Positions 44,591 through 54,600 of a DNA stretch of 64,000 bases are shown here, piece by piece. Positions within the stretch are counted from its first letter, which is position 1. Each line of letters starts with the position of its first letter. The stretch is taken from the NCBI GenBank assembly GCA_041398825.1, contig JAWKTX010000016.1:62001-126000 (forward strand). Direction: 5' to 3'. The notes under the pieces are model-generated. The model worked only from the letters and a program-made list of their open reading frames with translations. It had not been told where the DNA came from and did not search any database. The stretch comes from Planctomycetaceae bacterium. Its GTDB lineage: Bacteria; Planctomycetota; Planctomycetia; Planctomycetales; Planctomycetaceae. Position numbers and translations under genes: made by a program.

Positions 44591-46357
44591 ATGACACTGA
44601 AAACTGAGCACTTTGAGTCTATGTTCTCGACACCTCGTCGTACCGCCGAACAACTTCGCAGTTATCGATACCTCGGACCGGACGATCTGCGTTCGTTCGG
44701 ACATCGTTCCCGACAGAAACAGTTTGGTTTCAATACCCAGGAATTTGCAGGCAAGCCTGTCATCGGTATTTTGAATACCTGGAATGACCTGATCAGCTGC
44801 CATGCTCACTTCCGTCAGCGTGTGGAGGAAATCAAACGGGGCGTTTGGCAGGCGGGCGGGTTTCCTGTTGAGATCCCGGTCATGGGGCTCAGCGAAACAT
44901 TCATGAAGCCAACATCGATGTACTATCGCAACATGCTTGCGATGGAAGCCGAAGAGGTTCTGCGCACCTATCCAATCGATGCTGCGGTGCTGATGTCCGG
45001 GTGCGACAAGACGACACCGGCACTGTTGATGGGTGCCCTGAGTGCGAACATTCCGTCCATTGTGATGCCCGGTGGCCCGATGAACAGAACTTCATGGCGG
45101 GGCGAACAGCTGGGCAGCGGCAGCGACGTCTGGAAGTACTGGGCCGAACGCGGAGCTGGCCGGTTATCCTGCGAAGCATGGTGTCAACTGGAAGATCATA
45201 TTGCCGCATCACCGGGCCACTGCATGACCATGGGCACCGCCAGCACAATGACAGCGCTCGCGGAGGTTCTGGGGATGGCGCTGCCAGGTTCGTCATCTAT
45301 GCCTGCAACTCATTCCGGACATTCACGGATGGCGGCAGCCACTGGCATGCAGGCTGTTGAGCTGGCATGGCACGATGTGCAGCCAGCTCAGATCATGAAC
45401 AAGGCGGCCTTCGAAAACGCGATTACAACATTGATGGCAATTGGTGGTTCGACCAACGCGATCGTTCATCTGATGGCAATGGCCGGGCGGGCGCAGGTGC
45501 CACTGTCGCTTGAAGATTTTGACCGGCTGTCGCAAACGACACCTGTCCTGGCAAATCTCCGCCCCACGGGCAAATACATCATGGCCGATTTTTTTGACGC
45601 GGGTGGCCTGCAGGCACTCCTGTGTCAGATTCAGGACCTGCTGAATCTGGATTGTCTGACCGTCGCTGGCCAGACGCTGAGAGATGGTCTTGGGGATGGA
45701 GCCATTTTTGATGAAGATGTCATCCGTGTACGCAGCAATCCTGTTTGTGCAACGGGAAGTCTCGCTGTGCTTCGCGGAAATCTTTGCCCGGATGGTGCGG
45801 TCATTAAGCCCGCCGCTGCGGAATCGCAACTATTGCAGCACACCGGCCCGGCGATCGTCTTCAAAGACTATCCCGACCTGAAAGCACGTATCGACGATCC
45901 CGAGCTGAAGCTGACCAAAGACCACGTCATCGTTCTGCAAAACGCAGGACCGTTAGGCGCACCCGGGATCCCGGAGTGGGGCATGCTGCCGATCCCTAAA
46001 TACCTGCTTCAGCAGGGCGTTCGTGATATGTTGCGGATCAGTGATGCTCGCATGAGTGGTACCAGCTATGGTGCGTGTGTACTGCATGTTTCCCCGGAGT
46101 CATTTGTCGGCGGACCACTGGCCCTGGTGCAGGACGGCGACATGATTTCGCTTGATGTCAACAGACGACAACTGAATCTTCAGGTGGATGACGCCGAAAT
46201 GCAGCTCCGCAGGGCAGCATGGACGACGCCTAAGCCAAAATTCAGTCGAGGCTACGGCAAACTTTACTTTGACCAGACGACTCAGGCTCACGAAGGCTGC
46301 GACTTTCGTTTCCTGCACGCCGATGGAAGTCAGGATCCGGATCCCAGCATCTACTGA
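44591..46357 (+). CDS. IlvD/Edd-family dehydratase, likely sugar-acid (arabinonate-type) dehydratase (588 aa)
   Basis: Fe-S-dependent dehydratase. The three cluster Cys are Cys70 (NTWNDLISC), Cys138 (LMSGCDK) and Cys211 (SPGHCMTM), matching the spacing reported for L-arabinonate dehydratase (Cys59, 127, 200). The catalytic Ser region GTSYGACVLHVSPE is present. The general sequence (TFMKPTSMYYRNM, LMSGCDKTTPALLMGAL) fits sugar-acid dehydratases more than IlvD proper. It turns an aldonic acid into a 2-keto-3-deoxy acid; the natural sugar acid is not fixed. ATG at 44591 is used over an upstream TTG at 44573. Its role fits the neighbouring sugar isomerase gene. Confidence 0.88.
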   Translation: MTLKTEHFESMFSTPRRTAEQLRSYRYLGPDDLRSFGHRSRQKQFGFNTQEFAGKPVIGILNTWNDLISCHAHFRQRVEEIKRGVWQAGGFPVEIPVMGLSETFMKPTSMYYRNMLAMEAEEVLRTYPIDAAVLMSGCDKTTPALLMGALSANIPSIVMPGGPMNRTSWRGEQLGSGSDVWKYWAERGAGRLSCEAWCQLEDHIAASPGHCMTMGTASTMTALAEVLGMALPGSSSMPATHSGHSRMAAATGMQAVELAWHDVQPAQIMNKAAFENAITTLMAIGGSTNAIVHLMAMAGRAQVPLSLEDFDRLSQTTPVLANLRPTGKYIMADFFDAGGLQALLCQIQDLLNLDCLTVAGQTLRDGLGDGAIFDEDVIRVRSNPVCATGSLAVLRGNLCPDGAVIKPAAAESQLLQHTGPAIVFKDYPDLKARIDDPELKLTKDHVIVLQNAGPLGAPGIPEWGMLPIPKYLLQQGVRDMLRISDARMSGTSYGACVLHVSPESFVGGPLALVQDGDMISLDVNRRQLNLQVDDAEMQLRRAAWTTPKPKFSRGYGKLYFDQTTQAHEGCDFRFLHADGSQDPDPSIY

Positions 46358-46397
46358 CTCCTGAGCGCGGTACAGGAGCGGTGGCGTTTTGGAGTCA
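46358..46397. terminator. Possible bidirectional terminator between convergent genes
   Basis: Two nested inverted repeats occur: CTCCTG/CAGGAG (46358-46363 and 46373-46378) followed by TTTT at 46387, and TGACTCC/GGAGTCA (46355-46361 and 46391-46397). Both arms share the CTCC segment and lie between the ends of the dehydratase and the minus-strand DUF1559-like gene. The stems are short, so this is tentative. Confidence 0.35.
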
Positions 46398-46398
46398 A

Positions 46399-47220
46399 TC
46401 AAAAATCGAATTCAGTTGAATCGCTGAGACAAATTGTTGTTAACGCTTCCAGCTCTGCCTCAGGCGTGTCGTGAAGAATTGTCCTGACACTTCCATCCAC
46501 AAATCCGACAGACATGCCGCGATTGTGACCTTCGCCTCGACCACTGTGCGTGGAACGAAGCTCGGTCAACAATTCTGAAGGCGTAATATCCCGGGGCTCC
46601 ATCCAGTGCACGGCCCGATCCTGTACATCTGCCAGCATAATCGTCGAAGCGGTTCCGTCAGTGACCGACGAAATCTGCGGAGCACGATCGCCGTCAAACA
46701 GGCAATCTGGTCCACAGATCAGCACGTAGTTCGTCAATCGGTCGACGACCGGATGCACCGACGGTATGGCGCTGAATCGCTCTTTGTAGGCCGGACACTG
46801 GTAAACATCCGGTATGAAATCCGACAGCAGGCGGTTATTGGGGCCGTTCCAGGGCTCATCAAAGCGATAACGGTGGTAGATTTCTCCCGAATCCATGTAC
46901 GGCAAAAGCAGCACTCTCCAGCTGTGTGCCGCCCGCCCGTAGCTGTCGTAGACAACGGCGGGAGGAAATCTTCCAAAGTCATCGTGATAGTTGTGCAATG
47001 CGATAACAATCTGCTTCATCTGGTTCCGGCAATTCTTGCGTAGCCCCGGGGAACGAGCGCTCCCAACGGAATTCATCCATAAAGCGGCCAGGATGACAAC
47101 AAGCACACCGGCGGCCGCCCATTCCACGAGTTGAAGCTTTGGTTTGGATGTAGCAACGCCATCTCTGAATGGAATTTTGTCACCGGGAGGCAGTCGCTCC
47201 GGAGATTGGTAGGGGTTCAC
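46399..47220 (-). CDS. DUF1559-like membrane protein without prepilin leader (273 aa)
   Basis: GTG at 47220 gives the start VNPYQSPERLPP; a NPYQSP N-terminus is common in planctomycete membrane proteins. An upstream ATG at 47283 in frame has no such support. A single membrane segment follows (EWAAAGVLVVILAALWM). Then the DUF1559 signatures appear: NCRNQMKQIVIALHNYHDDF, and near the end HNRGMSVGFVDGSVR (the H-x9-DG motif). Unlike classic DUF1559 proteins it has no RGFTLIELLV prepilin leader, so processing by a pilin peptidase is not expected. Function unknown. Confidence 0.8.
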   Translation of the reverse strand: MNPYQSPERLPPGDKIPFRDGVATSKPKLQLVEWAAAGVLVVILAALWMNSVGSARSPGLRKNCRNQMKQIVIALHNYHDDFGRFPPAVVYDSYGRAAHSWRVLLLPYMDSGEIYHRYRFDEPWNGPNNRLLSDFIPDVYQCPAYKERFSAIPSVHPVVDRLTNYVLICGPDCLFDGDRAPQISSVTDGTASTIMLADVQDRAVHWMEPRDITPSELLTELRSTHSGRGEGHNRGMSVGFVDGSVRTILHDTPEAELEALTTICLSDSTEFDF

Positions 47221-47303
47221 GGCGACAATCCGAAGATGCGGGAAAAAAGATTGATGGCGATCCCACAATGGTGCGACCGCCATCAGTCTTGAAACATGCA
47301 GGG

Positions 47304-48155
47304 CTATGACAGAATTTTCGCTCTCAGATCCTCCAGCAGGCGGACGGCATGTCCAATGTCAGCCTTCTGACGAATCGGGTCCTGAGGGATCTCTCGTTCG
47401 ATGGTCAGCGGTCCGGTGTATCCGATTTCATGGAGTGTTCGCAGATAATTTTCCATCCCAACATCACCTTCCCCCAGTGCCACTTCCTGTCCCCAGGCCG
47501 TGCCTCTCACCTCCGGAGCTGCCCATTTCGCATCCTTGCAGTGGATGCTGCGAACATAGCGACCGACTTTTTTCAACGCATCGATAGGTTCGCCTGTACC
47601 GTAAAGAATCATGTTGGCCGGATCGAAGTTAATGTACAGATTGTCACGCTGTACGGCACCGATAAAGTGCAGAAGATGCTCTGCCGTTTCCTGTCCTGTT
47701 TCGAGGTGCAGTTTTTGGCCGTTGGCATCAATGTGGTCCAGGAGATCTCGCGTCGTTTCGATCAGATTCTTGTAGCTATCCGAAGATTCATCCTCCGGGA
47801 CGAAGCCGATGTGAAGCGCGACCGTGTCGCAGCCGAGTAGTCTGGTGAAGTCGCTAATTTCCTTCATCTCCTGCACGCGAGCCGCTCGGGTTTCTTCCGG
47901 TACCAGCCCCACAGTTCGAGCTGTCGTTGCGATATCCGCATAGCTTTCCCCTTCGAATCCGCCGAAGACAGCGGTGATGGTGATTCCGGCATCGGAACAC
48001 TTCTGCAGAAACGCAGAAGCAGCCTCAGGCGTCCGAGTTTCCTGATGTGGTGCATGCAATTGAATGCTTGGGATACCAAGTTCGCGAACCACTTCAAGGT
48101 GAACACCAAGTCCGGCATCTACCGATGCGAAAACCCCAATCGGCCAACTGGTCAT
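47304..48155 (-). CDS. Sugar phosphate isomerase/epimerase, TIM-barrel (IolE/xylose-isomerase-like) (283 aa)
   Basis: Family AP-endonuclease-2-like TIM barrel that binds divalent metals and interconverts sugars. Metal-ligand candidates appear in order: HLETGQE (Glu), NFDPANM (Asp), SIHCKDAK (His) and IEREI (Glu). LGCDTVALHIGFVP and TAVFGGFEGESYADI fit the barrel. ATG at 48155 has GGAG six bases upstream, supporting the start. Planctomycetes have many such genes of mixed substrate, so the exact sugar is not known. The nearby aldonic acid dehydratase may use a related substrate. Confidence 0.9.
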   Translation of the reverse strand: MTSWPIGVFASVDAGLGVHLEVVRELGIPSIQLHAPHQETRTPEAASAFLQKCSDAGITITAVFGGFEGESYADIATTARTVGLVPEETRAARVQEMKEISDFTRLLGCDTVALHIGFVPEDESSDSYKNLIETTRDLLDHIDANGQKLHLETGQETAEHLLHFIGAVQRDNLYINFDPANMILYGTGEPIDALKKVGRYVRSIHCKDAKWAAPEVRGTAWGQEVALGEGDVGMENYLRTLHEIGYTGPLTIEREIPQDPIRQKADIGHAVRLLEDLRAKILS

Positions 48156-48266
48156 ATGCTTCTCCAACTTTTCGAGTATTGAATCGAGCTGCGTGTACCC
48201 GACATGGTCGTTAACACATGACCGGAATTCAAATCAACTGGTGGCAATTCGATGCATTCGAGAAGG

Positions 48267-48303
48267 CAAAAAAAATGCCGCGATTCCTATGCGGAAACGC
48301 GGC
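48267..48303 (-). terminator. Rho-independent terminator of the first DUF1559 prepilin gene
   Basis: On the minus strand the arms GCCGCG-T-TTCC and GGAA-T-CGCGGC pair around GCATA (one T:T mismatch) and are followed by a run of eight or more T (48268-48275 as A on the plus strand). It begins about 30 bp after the stop at 48335 and is a strong intrinsic terminator. Confidence 0.88.
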
Positions 48304-48334
48304 TGAATCCTGGTCGATCCGATCCGAACTTATG

Positions 48335-49411
48335 CTAAAAGTCGCCGATGATGTTTCCGTCTGCAATGAAGGCTAGGTTATTCAAAACTGTCCCGTCTGC
48401 ATTTTCGCTCAGGAACCGAACAGATCCGTCGCCGAGTGCGGCCTGCGCACCGCCAACGTGAAGGCTGCCGACGGTGCCCCAGTCTCGTAGTCGGCCATCA
48501 GCGATGGTGCTGCTGTTTGGCGTTCCCCACCATGGGCAGCAGGTCCAATAGTTGATCTTACGAAATCCCGGTGCAGAGGTGGTGTTCGTATTGGAAACGG
48601 CAAGATCTATTCCGTTGCCAACCCACTTGGCATGGCCCCACGATTGATTAATTCCGTTCTTGACCTCTCGTGTCGCTTCAAGCAACATGACGGTGTTGCT
48701 GGTTCCATCTGTGACATCCCGGATTCGACTGTTCGACTGCATGCCAAACATACGGCGAGTGTTCTTGCCTCGGATAGACCACAGATTCATTTGACTCGAG
48801 TAGCGTTGAACGGAGAAATCGTAACTGATCAGTGGTGCGTATTGGCCATTGGCCGCTGCCTGCGGGCTGATTACATAATTTGCTGAAGGCCCTGTGTAGT
48901 GAGTAGCGCCAGGGTCTGATGGGCAGAGGAACGCACTCAAAGACTTGCTGACGTACTGCGAATTCCCGTTCAGATACGGATCCGCCAAGTTGCCGGCTAG
49001 TTCCGGGTGTCCGGCTCGATTGTACGACCCAGTCGCTCCAGACGTGTTGATGGAATTGAACAGGGCTGACTGTTCGATAAATGGAAGCACTCCAATCCAG
49101 CCTCTGTGGTTCAATCGAGCAACTTGATTTATTTGGTGACCAGGCGGGGTGTTATTGTTGTTGCCCGGCGGAGTTGGGGGATCGAGTGATCCGTCTGCAT
49201 TTGTCGACATAGGGAACATACTGTACGTGTCATGGTAGTTGTGGCAAGCCAGCGCAAGCTGCTTCAGCTGGTTCTTGCACTGCGTTCGGCGTGCTGCTTC
49301 TCTTGCCTGCTGCACTGCTGGCAGCAGCAATGCGATGAGAATTGCAATGATCGCAATGACGACCAGCAATTCAATGAGGGTGAACCCTCGCCTTCTGAAG
49401 ACCTTAAGCAT
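48335..49411 (-). CDS. DUF1559 prepilin-like protein (358 aa), copy 1
   Basis: The N-terminus is a type IV prepilin-like leader (RRRGFTLIELLVVIAIIAIL) with a cleavage G and conserved Glu, followed by LLPAVQQAREAARRTQCKNQ, the DUF1559 signature. The end carries the H-x9-DG motif (HVGGAQAALGDGSVRFLSEN). ATG at 49411 has GGAGG ten bases upstream; a frame reaching back to 49570 is an artefact. Such proteins form a very large planctomycete family and may be secreted or assembled as pseudopili; functions are unknown. It shares most of its sequence with the copy at 55761. Confidence 0.95.
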   Translation of the reverse strand: MLKVFRRRGFTLIELLVVIAIIAILIALLLPAVQQAREAARRTQCKNQLKQLALACHNYHDTYSMFPMSTNADGSLDPPTPPGNNNNTPPGHQINQVARLNHRGWIGVLPFIEQSALFNSINTSGATGSYNRAGHPELAGNLADPYLNGNSQYVSKSLSAFLCPSDPGATHYTGPSANYVISPQAAANGQYAPLISYDFSVQRYSSQMNLWSIRGKNTRRMFGMQSNSRIRDVTDGTSNTVMLLEATREVKNGINQSWGHAKWVGNGIDLAVSNTNTTSAPGFRKINYWTCCPWWGTPNSSTIADGRLRDWGTVGSLHVGGAQAALGDGSVRFLSENADGTVLNNLAFIADGNIIGDF

Positions 49412-49541
49412 CTGACTTAACCTCCGTCCTTTCGGGAACAAGAACCGGATGCGGGAAACATGATTCCGCAAGTTAAGAAATGGTAGGCTTCGAAATTTAG
49501 GAATGTCAAGGATATCGGGCGTATCCCTGTCCACGTTTGCG

Positions 49542-49970
49542 CTATTCCACCGCCGTGGCTGTACACACAAATTCCAGCCTTGCCGTCACCTTTCCGTCCA
49601 CAGAAACCTTACCTTTTAGGTAAAACGCATTGGCTAGACGGTCAGTTAGATCCACCACGATTTCGATCGTGTCCTCGGGTCGGATCATTTTTCTAAACTG
49701 AACATTATTGAGTCGAGTGACTACGGGCACGTCTGTACTGGCAGTCTCGATCAGTTTTGAAATCAACACGGCTCCGGCCTGAAAGCAGGCTTCGCATTGA
49801 AGGACGCCGGGGAAAACCGGGAACGATGGATAGTGCCCCTGAAATACTGGCAAGTCGGTCGGCAGGCGTTTTCTGGCAACGATATGGTTTTCGGTGATTT
49901 CGGTGATCTCATCCAGCCAAAGAAACGGGTCACGATGAGGGATACAGTTTTTGATTTCTTCGGTATTCAT
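49542..49970 (-). CDS. fabZ: FabZ-like 3-hydroxyacyl-ACP dehydratase (142 aa)
   Basis: Hotdog-fold dehydratase. PHRDPFLWLDEITE (residues 11-24) matches the FabZ N-terminal signature; the catalytic His46 lies in GHYPSFPVFPGVL and Glu60 in QCEACFQ. Length is typical of FabZ. It dehydrates 3-hydroxyacyl-ACP in fatty-acid synthesis or a related acyl pathway. Other FAS genes are not adjacent, so a second copy elsewhere is possible. It lies downstream of the NtrC-type gene with a terminator hairpin between. Confidence 0.85.
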   Translation of the reverse strand: MNTEEIKNCIPHRDPFLWLDEITEITENHIVARKRLPTDLPVFQGHYPSFPVFPGVLQCEACFQAGAVLISKLIETASTDVPVVTRLNNVQFRKMIRPEDTIEIVVDLTDRLANAFYLKGKVSVDGKVTARLEFVCTATAVE

Positions 49971-50000
49971 GATCCAGCTGCGAAAACATATCAGGATGAA

Positions 50001-50031
50001 GAAGAAAGCCCGGCTAGCATGAGCCGGGCTT
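50001..50031 (-). terminator. Rho-independent terminator after the NtrC-family gene
   Basis: AAGCCCGGCT (50022-50031 on the minus strand) pairs with AGCCGGGCTT over a six-base loop, followed on the minus strand by TCTTCTTC. It sits 47 bp after the stop at 50078, upstream of the FabZ gene, so the two are separate units. The T-run is weaker than at 48267. Confidence 0.75.
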
Positions 50032-50077
50032 GGATGAGATTCACTCAGGGAAACCGAATTTCGATCTTTGGGTTCAC

Positions 50078-51478
50078 TTAGATTTCGATTTTCAGTTCTT
50101 CAATCTTTCGATAGAGGCTCGAAAGTCCCAACTTCAGTCGCTTTGCCGCTTCCTTCTTATCCGGGCACTGCTTCAGTACCCGAGTAATGTGCAACTTTTC
50201 ATAGTGGCGCAAAGCAGATCGAAGGTCGTCTGTATCTGGAAGCGAAGAGCCCATTCCCAGCAAATCCGGTGGCAGATCTGACGGAAGAATCTCTTCTCCT
50301 TCGCACATCATCACGGCACGCTCAATGGCGTTGTCGAGCTGACGGACGTTTCCTTTCCAGTGGGCAGCCATCAAGGTACGAATGGTATCGCTGGTTGCCC
50401 CGGAAACACGTTTCCCCATGGTTTCCCGATGGCGAATGATGAAGTATTCCACGAGCTCCGGAATATCATCCAGACGCTCCCGAAGTGGCGGGATCCGAAT
50501 TTTTACGCCGTCCAGACGGTAGAACAGATCTTCCTGGAAGTTGCCCTCAGAGACTTCGCGACCGAGATCACGTGACGTCGCGGCAATAATTCGGGCTTCC
50601 ACTTTGACAGCCTCAGAACCGCCGACCGGCATGAACTGTTGGTATTCAATTGCTCGAAGCAACTCAGCCTGAGTTCCAGGCGGAAGTGCAGCAATTTCAT
50701 CAAGAAAGACGGTTCCGCCACCCGCTGTCCGAAAGGCTCCCGGTTGCCCCCCTTCGACACCAAACAACTGCGCTTCCAGCATCTCGACCGGCCGAGTACC
50801 ACAATTGACAGCGATGAATTTCTCGTCCTTATTCGGGCCGGCCATGTGAATTTCTCGAGCAAACAGCTCTTTCCCTGTCCCGGTTTCTCCCACAAGCAAC
50901 ACGTTGGAATTCGTGGCCGCGACTTTCCGAATCGTCTTCAGCGTGTTCTGCAGGATCGCACTGGAACCGACGATCTGATCGAACCCCGCACTTCGGGCGA
51001 GGTCTTTGCGAAGTCGCTGATTTTCGCTGTAGAGATCCTGAAACTTGAACAGGCGTTGCAGCCGATTGGTCAATTCTTCGAAACGGACCGGCTTCACCAG
51101 ATAATCAAAAGCCCCGGCCGTAAACGCCTCGACGGCATTTTCGACGGTCGCATAGGCCGAAATCACAAGCACAAAAATGCCCGGGTTCAGGCGGTGTAGC
51201 TGACGCAGCAGACGCACGCCATCGCCGTCCGGAAGCTGAACGTCGCAGATTGCCACGTCGTAGTCGCGTTCCTTGACGATATTCAGCGCTTCCGAAACGG
51301 TCCCGGTGGCTCGCACTTCAAAGCCTTCGCCCTGAAGAAATTCAGCCATCGTTTCCCGAATAATCTGCTCGTCTTCAACGATCAAAATCGACTTGCGCTG
51401 GAAGATAATTCCCGACACGACATCTGCCTTCAATAAACTGATCTCGAAACCGCTCCCTCGCTGAGAATCCCTGAACAT
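50078..51478 (-). CDS. NtrC-family response regulator lacking the GAFTGA sigma-54 loop (466 aa)
   Basis: Receiver domain: acidic pair E35/D36, phosphoacceptor Asp79 (ICDVQLPDGDG), Lys129. The AAA+ domain has intact Walker A GETGTGKE (198-205), Walker B TVFLDE (257-262), and arginine region DLFYRLDGVKIRIPPLRER. At the site of the GAFTGA loop the chain reads LFGVEGGQPGAFRTAGGGT, about eight residues shorter than usual. A Fis-type HTH ends the protein (KKEAAKRLKLGLSSLYRK). Sigma-54 remodelling is therefore doubtful while ATPase assembly remains possible. The start may be a GTG near 51418 instead of the ATG used. No histidine kinase lies adjacent. Confidence 0.92.
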   Translation of the reverse strand: MFRDSQRGSGFEISLLKADVVSGIIFQRKSILIVEDEQIIRETMAEFLQGEGFEVRATGTVSEALNIVKERDYDVAICDVQLPDGDGVRLLRQLHRLNPGIFVLVISAYATVENAVEAFTAGAFDYLVKPVRFEELTNRLQRLFKFQDLYSENQRLRKDLARSAGFDQIVGSSAILQNTLKTIRKVAATNSNVLLVGETGTGKELFAREIHMAGPNKDEKFIAVNCGTRPVEMLEAQLFGVEGGQPGAFRTAGGGTVFLDEIAALPPGTQAELLRAIEYQQFMPVGGSEAVKVEARIIAATSRDLGREVSEGNFQEDLFYRLDGVKIRIPPLRERLDDIPELVEYFIIRHRETMGKRVSGATSDTIRTLMAAHWKGNVRQLDNAIERAVMMCEGEEILPSDLPPDLLGMGSSLPDTDDLRSALRHYEKLHITRVLKQCPDKKEAAKRLKLGLSSLYRKIEELKIEI

Positions 51479-51625
51479 CCTGTCCGCGAGACTATAGAAA
51501 ACTCTGGCCCGTTTGACGATTCAAAGAGCCCCCTGGCCTACAATCCGTCCGGATTTGTTAAGACCGCGCCGGAAGATTCTGCGCTGGCGGCACGGAAATC
51601 AATACTTTTGCAGATCGGATTTGCG

Positions 51626-54600
51626 GTGGAATGGCAGTTCTGGATTGATGTTGGCGGCACGTTTACCGATTGCATCGGTTTTGGACCGCAGGGACGCCTG
51701 GTGCAGAAAAAAGTACTGAGTTCCGCTACCGTCCACGGTCACGGCGTTCTCAGCTTCGAGAGCTGCGATCGACTGTTGATCGCGGATTCTAACCTTCGAC
51801 TTGATCCTGATGGTTTTTGGAAAGATGCCCAATGCACCCTGCTCGACAACACGGGTTGTGAACAAGCCAAGGGCACAGTGTCCTGGTTCGACGCTGCAAA
51901 TGGTAGTCTGCAGCTGTCCCCCATATCCGATCTGCCCACACTGGAGACAGTTTCACCCGGACCCGTTAAATATCTGCTGCAGCCGCGCTGGCCAGCGCCT
52001 GTGCTCGCAATTCGATCCATTCTGAGGCTGTCATCTGATCAGCCATGTCCTGCAGTCAGCGTTCGGTTCGGGACCACACGGGGAACGAATGCTCTTCTGA
52101 CCCGCACCGGTGCCCGAACGCTTCTCGTCACCACAAAAGGATTTGCGGATGCCCCGCTCATCGGCAATCAGTCGCGGCCCGACCTGTTTGCGCTCAATAT
52201 TACCAAACCAGCCCCGCTGTTCTGTGATGTGATAGAGGTCGACGAGCGAATCTCCTCAACCGGCAGTGTTCTCTGCAATCTTGCCGCAGACGAACTAAAG
52301 AAACTTGAAGCTCAGCTCACGCAGCGGCGACATGCCGGCATTCAATCGGTAGCCATATGCCTAATGAACGCCTACGCCAACGATTTGCACGAGAAAGCAG
52401 TCGAACAGCTGGCGAGGCAGGCAGGCTTTTCGGAGGTGAGTCGTTCCACCGAAGTGTCGCCATTGATTCGATTCATTCCTCGCTGCGATACGTCAACGCT
52501 GGACGCCTATCTGAATCCGGTCCTTAGAGAATATCTGCAGGCAGTGGAGGAACATCTGCCGGGCAGCCACGTTCAGGTGATGACATCCACCGGAGGGCTG
52601 GTGGCAAGCGGGAATTTCCGAGGACGCGATTCTATTCTTTCCGGACCTGCCGGTGGCATTGTTGGTTTTGCAAGCGTGGCAAAAGCCGCTGGTTTTTCGA
52701 GAGCCATCGGCTTCGACATGGGAGGAACCAGCACGGACGTTGCCAGATTCGATGGCCAATTCGAATTCGATAACGAAACCACGAAGGCGGGCGTTCGCAT
52801 GATGACGCCCATGCTGGCCATTGAAACCGTGGCCGCCGGCGGAGGAAGTATCTGTGGCTTCGATGGGGTTCGACTATTCGTGGGCCCGCAAAGCGCAGGA
52901 GCCAGTCCCGGCCCCGCCTGCTATGGAGCGGGAGGTCCACTCACAGTGACCGATCTGAATGTGTTCCTGCGACGCGTCCCTGCCAAATACTTTCCGTTTC
53001 CACTGGACATGGCAGCCGTGCAGAACCGACTGACGGAGTTGCACCTCACCATCGACCCGGATGCTGCGGTGTCCGAATCTGCTCTCTCACAGTTGGCAGA
53101 AGGATTGCTTGCAATTGCCAACGACAACATGGCAAATGCTATCCGGAAAGTTTCCATCGCCCGGGGATATGATCCCGAAGACTATGTTCTTGTGAGTTTC
53201 GGAGGTGCCGGCGGTCAGCATGCCTGCCGCGTTGCCGCCAGTCTGGGCATTCGCCGGGTTCTTATCCATCCGCTTGCGGGCGTGCTGAGCGCCTACGGTA
53301 TGGGAATGGCGGATGTCAGAGCGATTCGGCAGCGCAGCGTGCTGCTGGAATTGTCCGGGGATGTATTGAGTCAGCTCAGTCGGATTGCTCAGGAGCTCGC
53401 CCGTGAAGCCATCAGTGAGGTACGTCAGCAGGGAGTCACTGCAGACAGGATCACCCCGGTGCATGTATTTGCAAACCTGCGATACGCAGGCACCGACTCA
53501 ACAATTCAACTGTCTTTCAATGAAGACCCGCAAATACTGCGGGAGCATTTTGAATCCGAGCATCGAAGATTGTACGGATATCAACGTCCGGATCGATCCG
53601 TTGAGATTGCTTCCCTTGGAGTCGAAGCAACAGGAGAATCAGGGGCAACCGTGAGTTCCTCATCCCCTCGTATCAACACACCGCACGACCAGCGTGCGTC
53701 TACTGCGGATCAGGAGATCGCATGCCCCGAGAATTCAGATGTCTGGTTCGGGGGAGCCATCCATTTAACCAGCATCATTCAGCGGGGCAGTCTTCTCACG
53801 GGCCAGATGATTCGTGGCCCCGCGATTATCTGCGAGCCCACCTCCACTATTGTAATTGACCCCGACTGCCGCGCCGAAGTAACCGAAACAGGAGCCGTCC
53901 TGATCACCGTTCCGTCGTCCAGCACCGTTCCGTCGTCCAGCACCGTTCCGTCGTCCAGCACCGTTCCGTCAGCCAGCACCGTTTCTTCAACAAGCAAAGT
54001 GCCAGTGTCGGGGCGTTTGCAGTCGTCGGACACGCAGCTGAATGCGGAAGCGTGCCGCCAGGAATCTGAGAGACATCGAAAGCCGGTTGATCTGGTTCGC
54101 CTGGAACTCTTCAGCAATCGGTTCACGTCCATTGCAGAACAGATGGGGGAGATGCTTCGCCGTACGGCCACTTCCACAAACGTACGAGAACGCCTCGATT
54201 ACAGTTGTGCATTGTTCGATGACAAAGGTCAACTGGTTGTGAATGCTCCCCATGTTCCGGTGCATTTAGGCGCTATGGGCGAAACCGTTCGCGCTGTGAT
54301 GACGGATCATCCAAACATGATGCCGGGGGACGTTTTCGTTACGAACGATCCCTACAGGGGCGGCTCGCATTTACCGGATGTCACGGTAATTACGCCGGTT
54401 TTCATCGACGCCGCCCAAACACCGAGCTTCTTTACTGCGAATCGAGCTCACCATGCCGAAATTGGAGGCATCCGGCCGGGCAGCATGCCACCAATGTCGT
54501 CAAATCTTGCCGAGGAGGGCGTCCTGATCCGCAGTCGGAAACTCGTGGATCGCGGCGTCAGCTGTGAAGATCAACTCCGACAATTGCTGCTTTCAGCACA

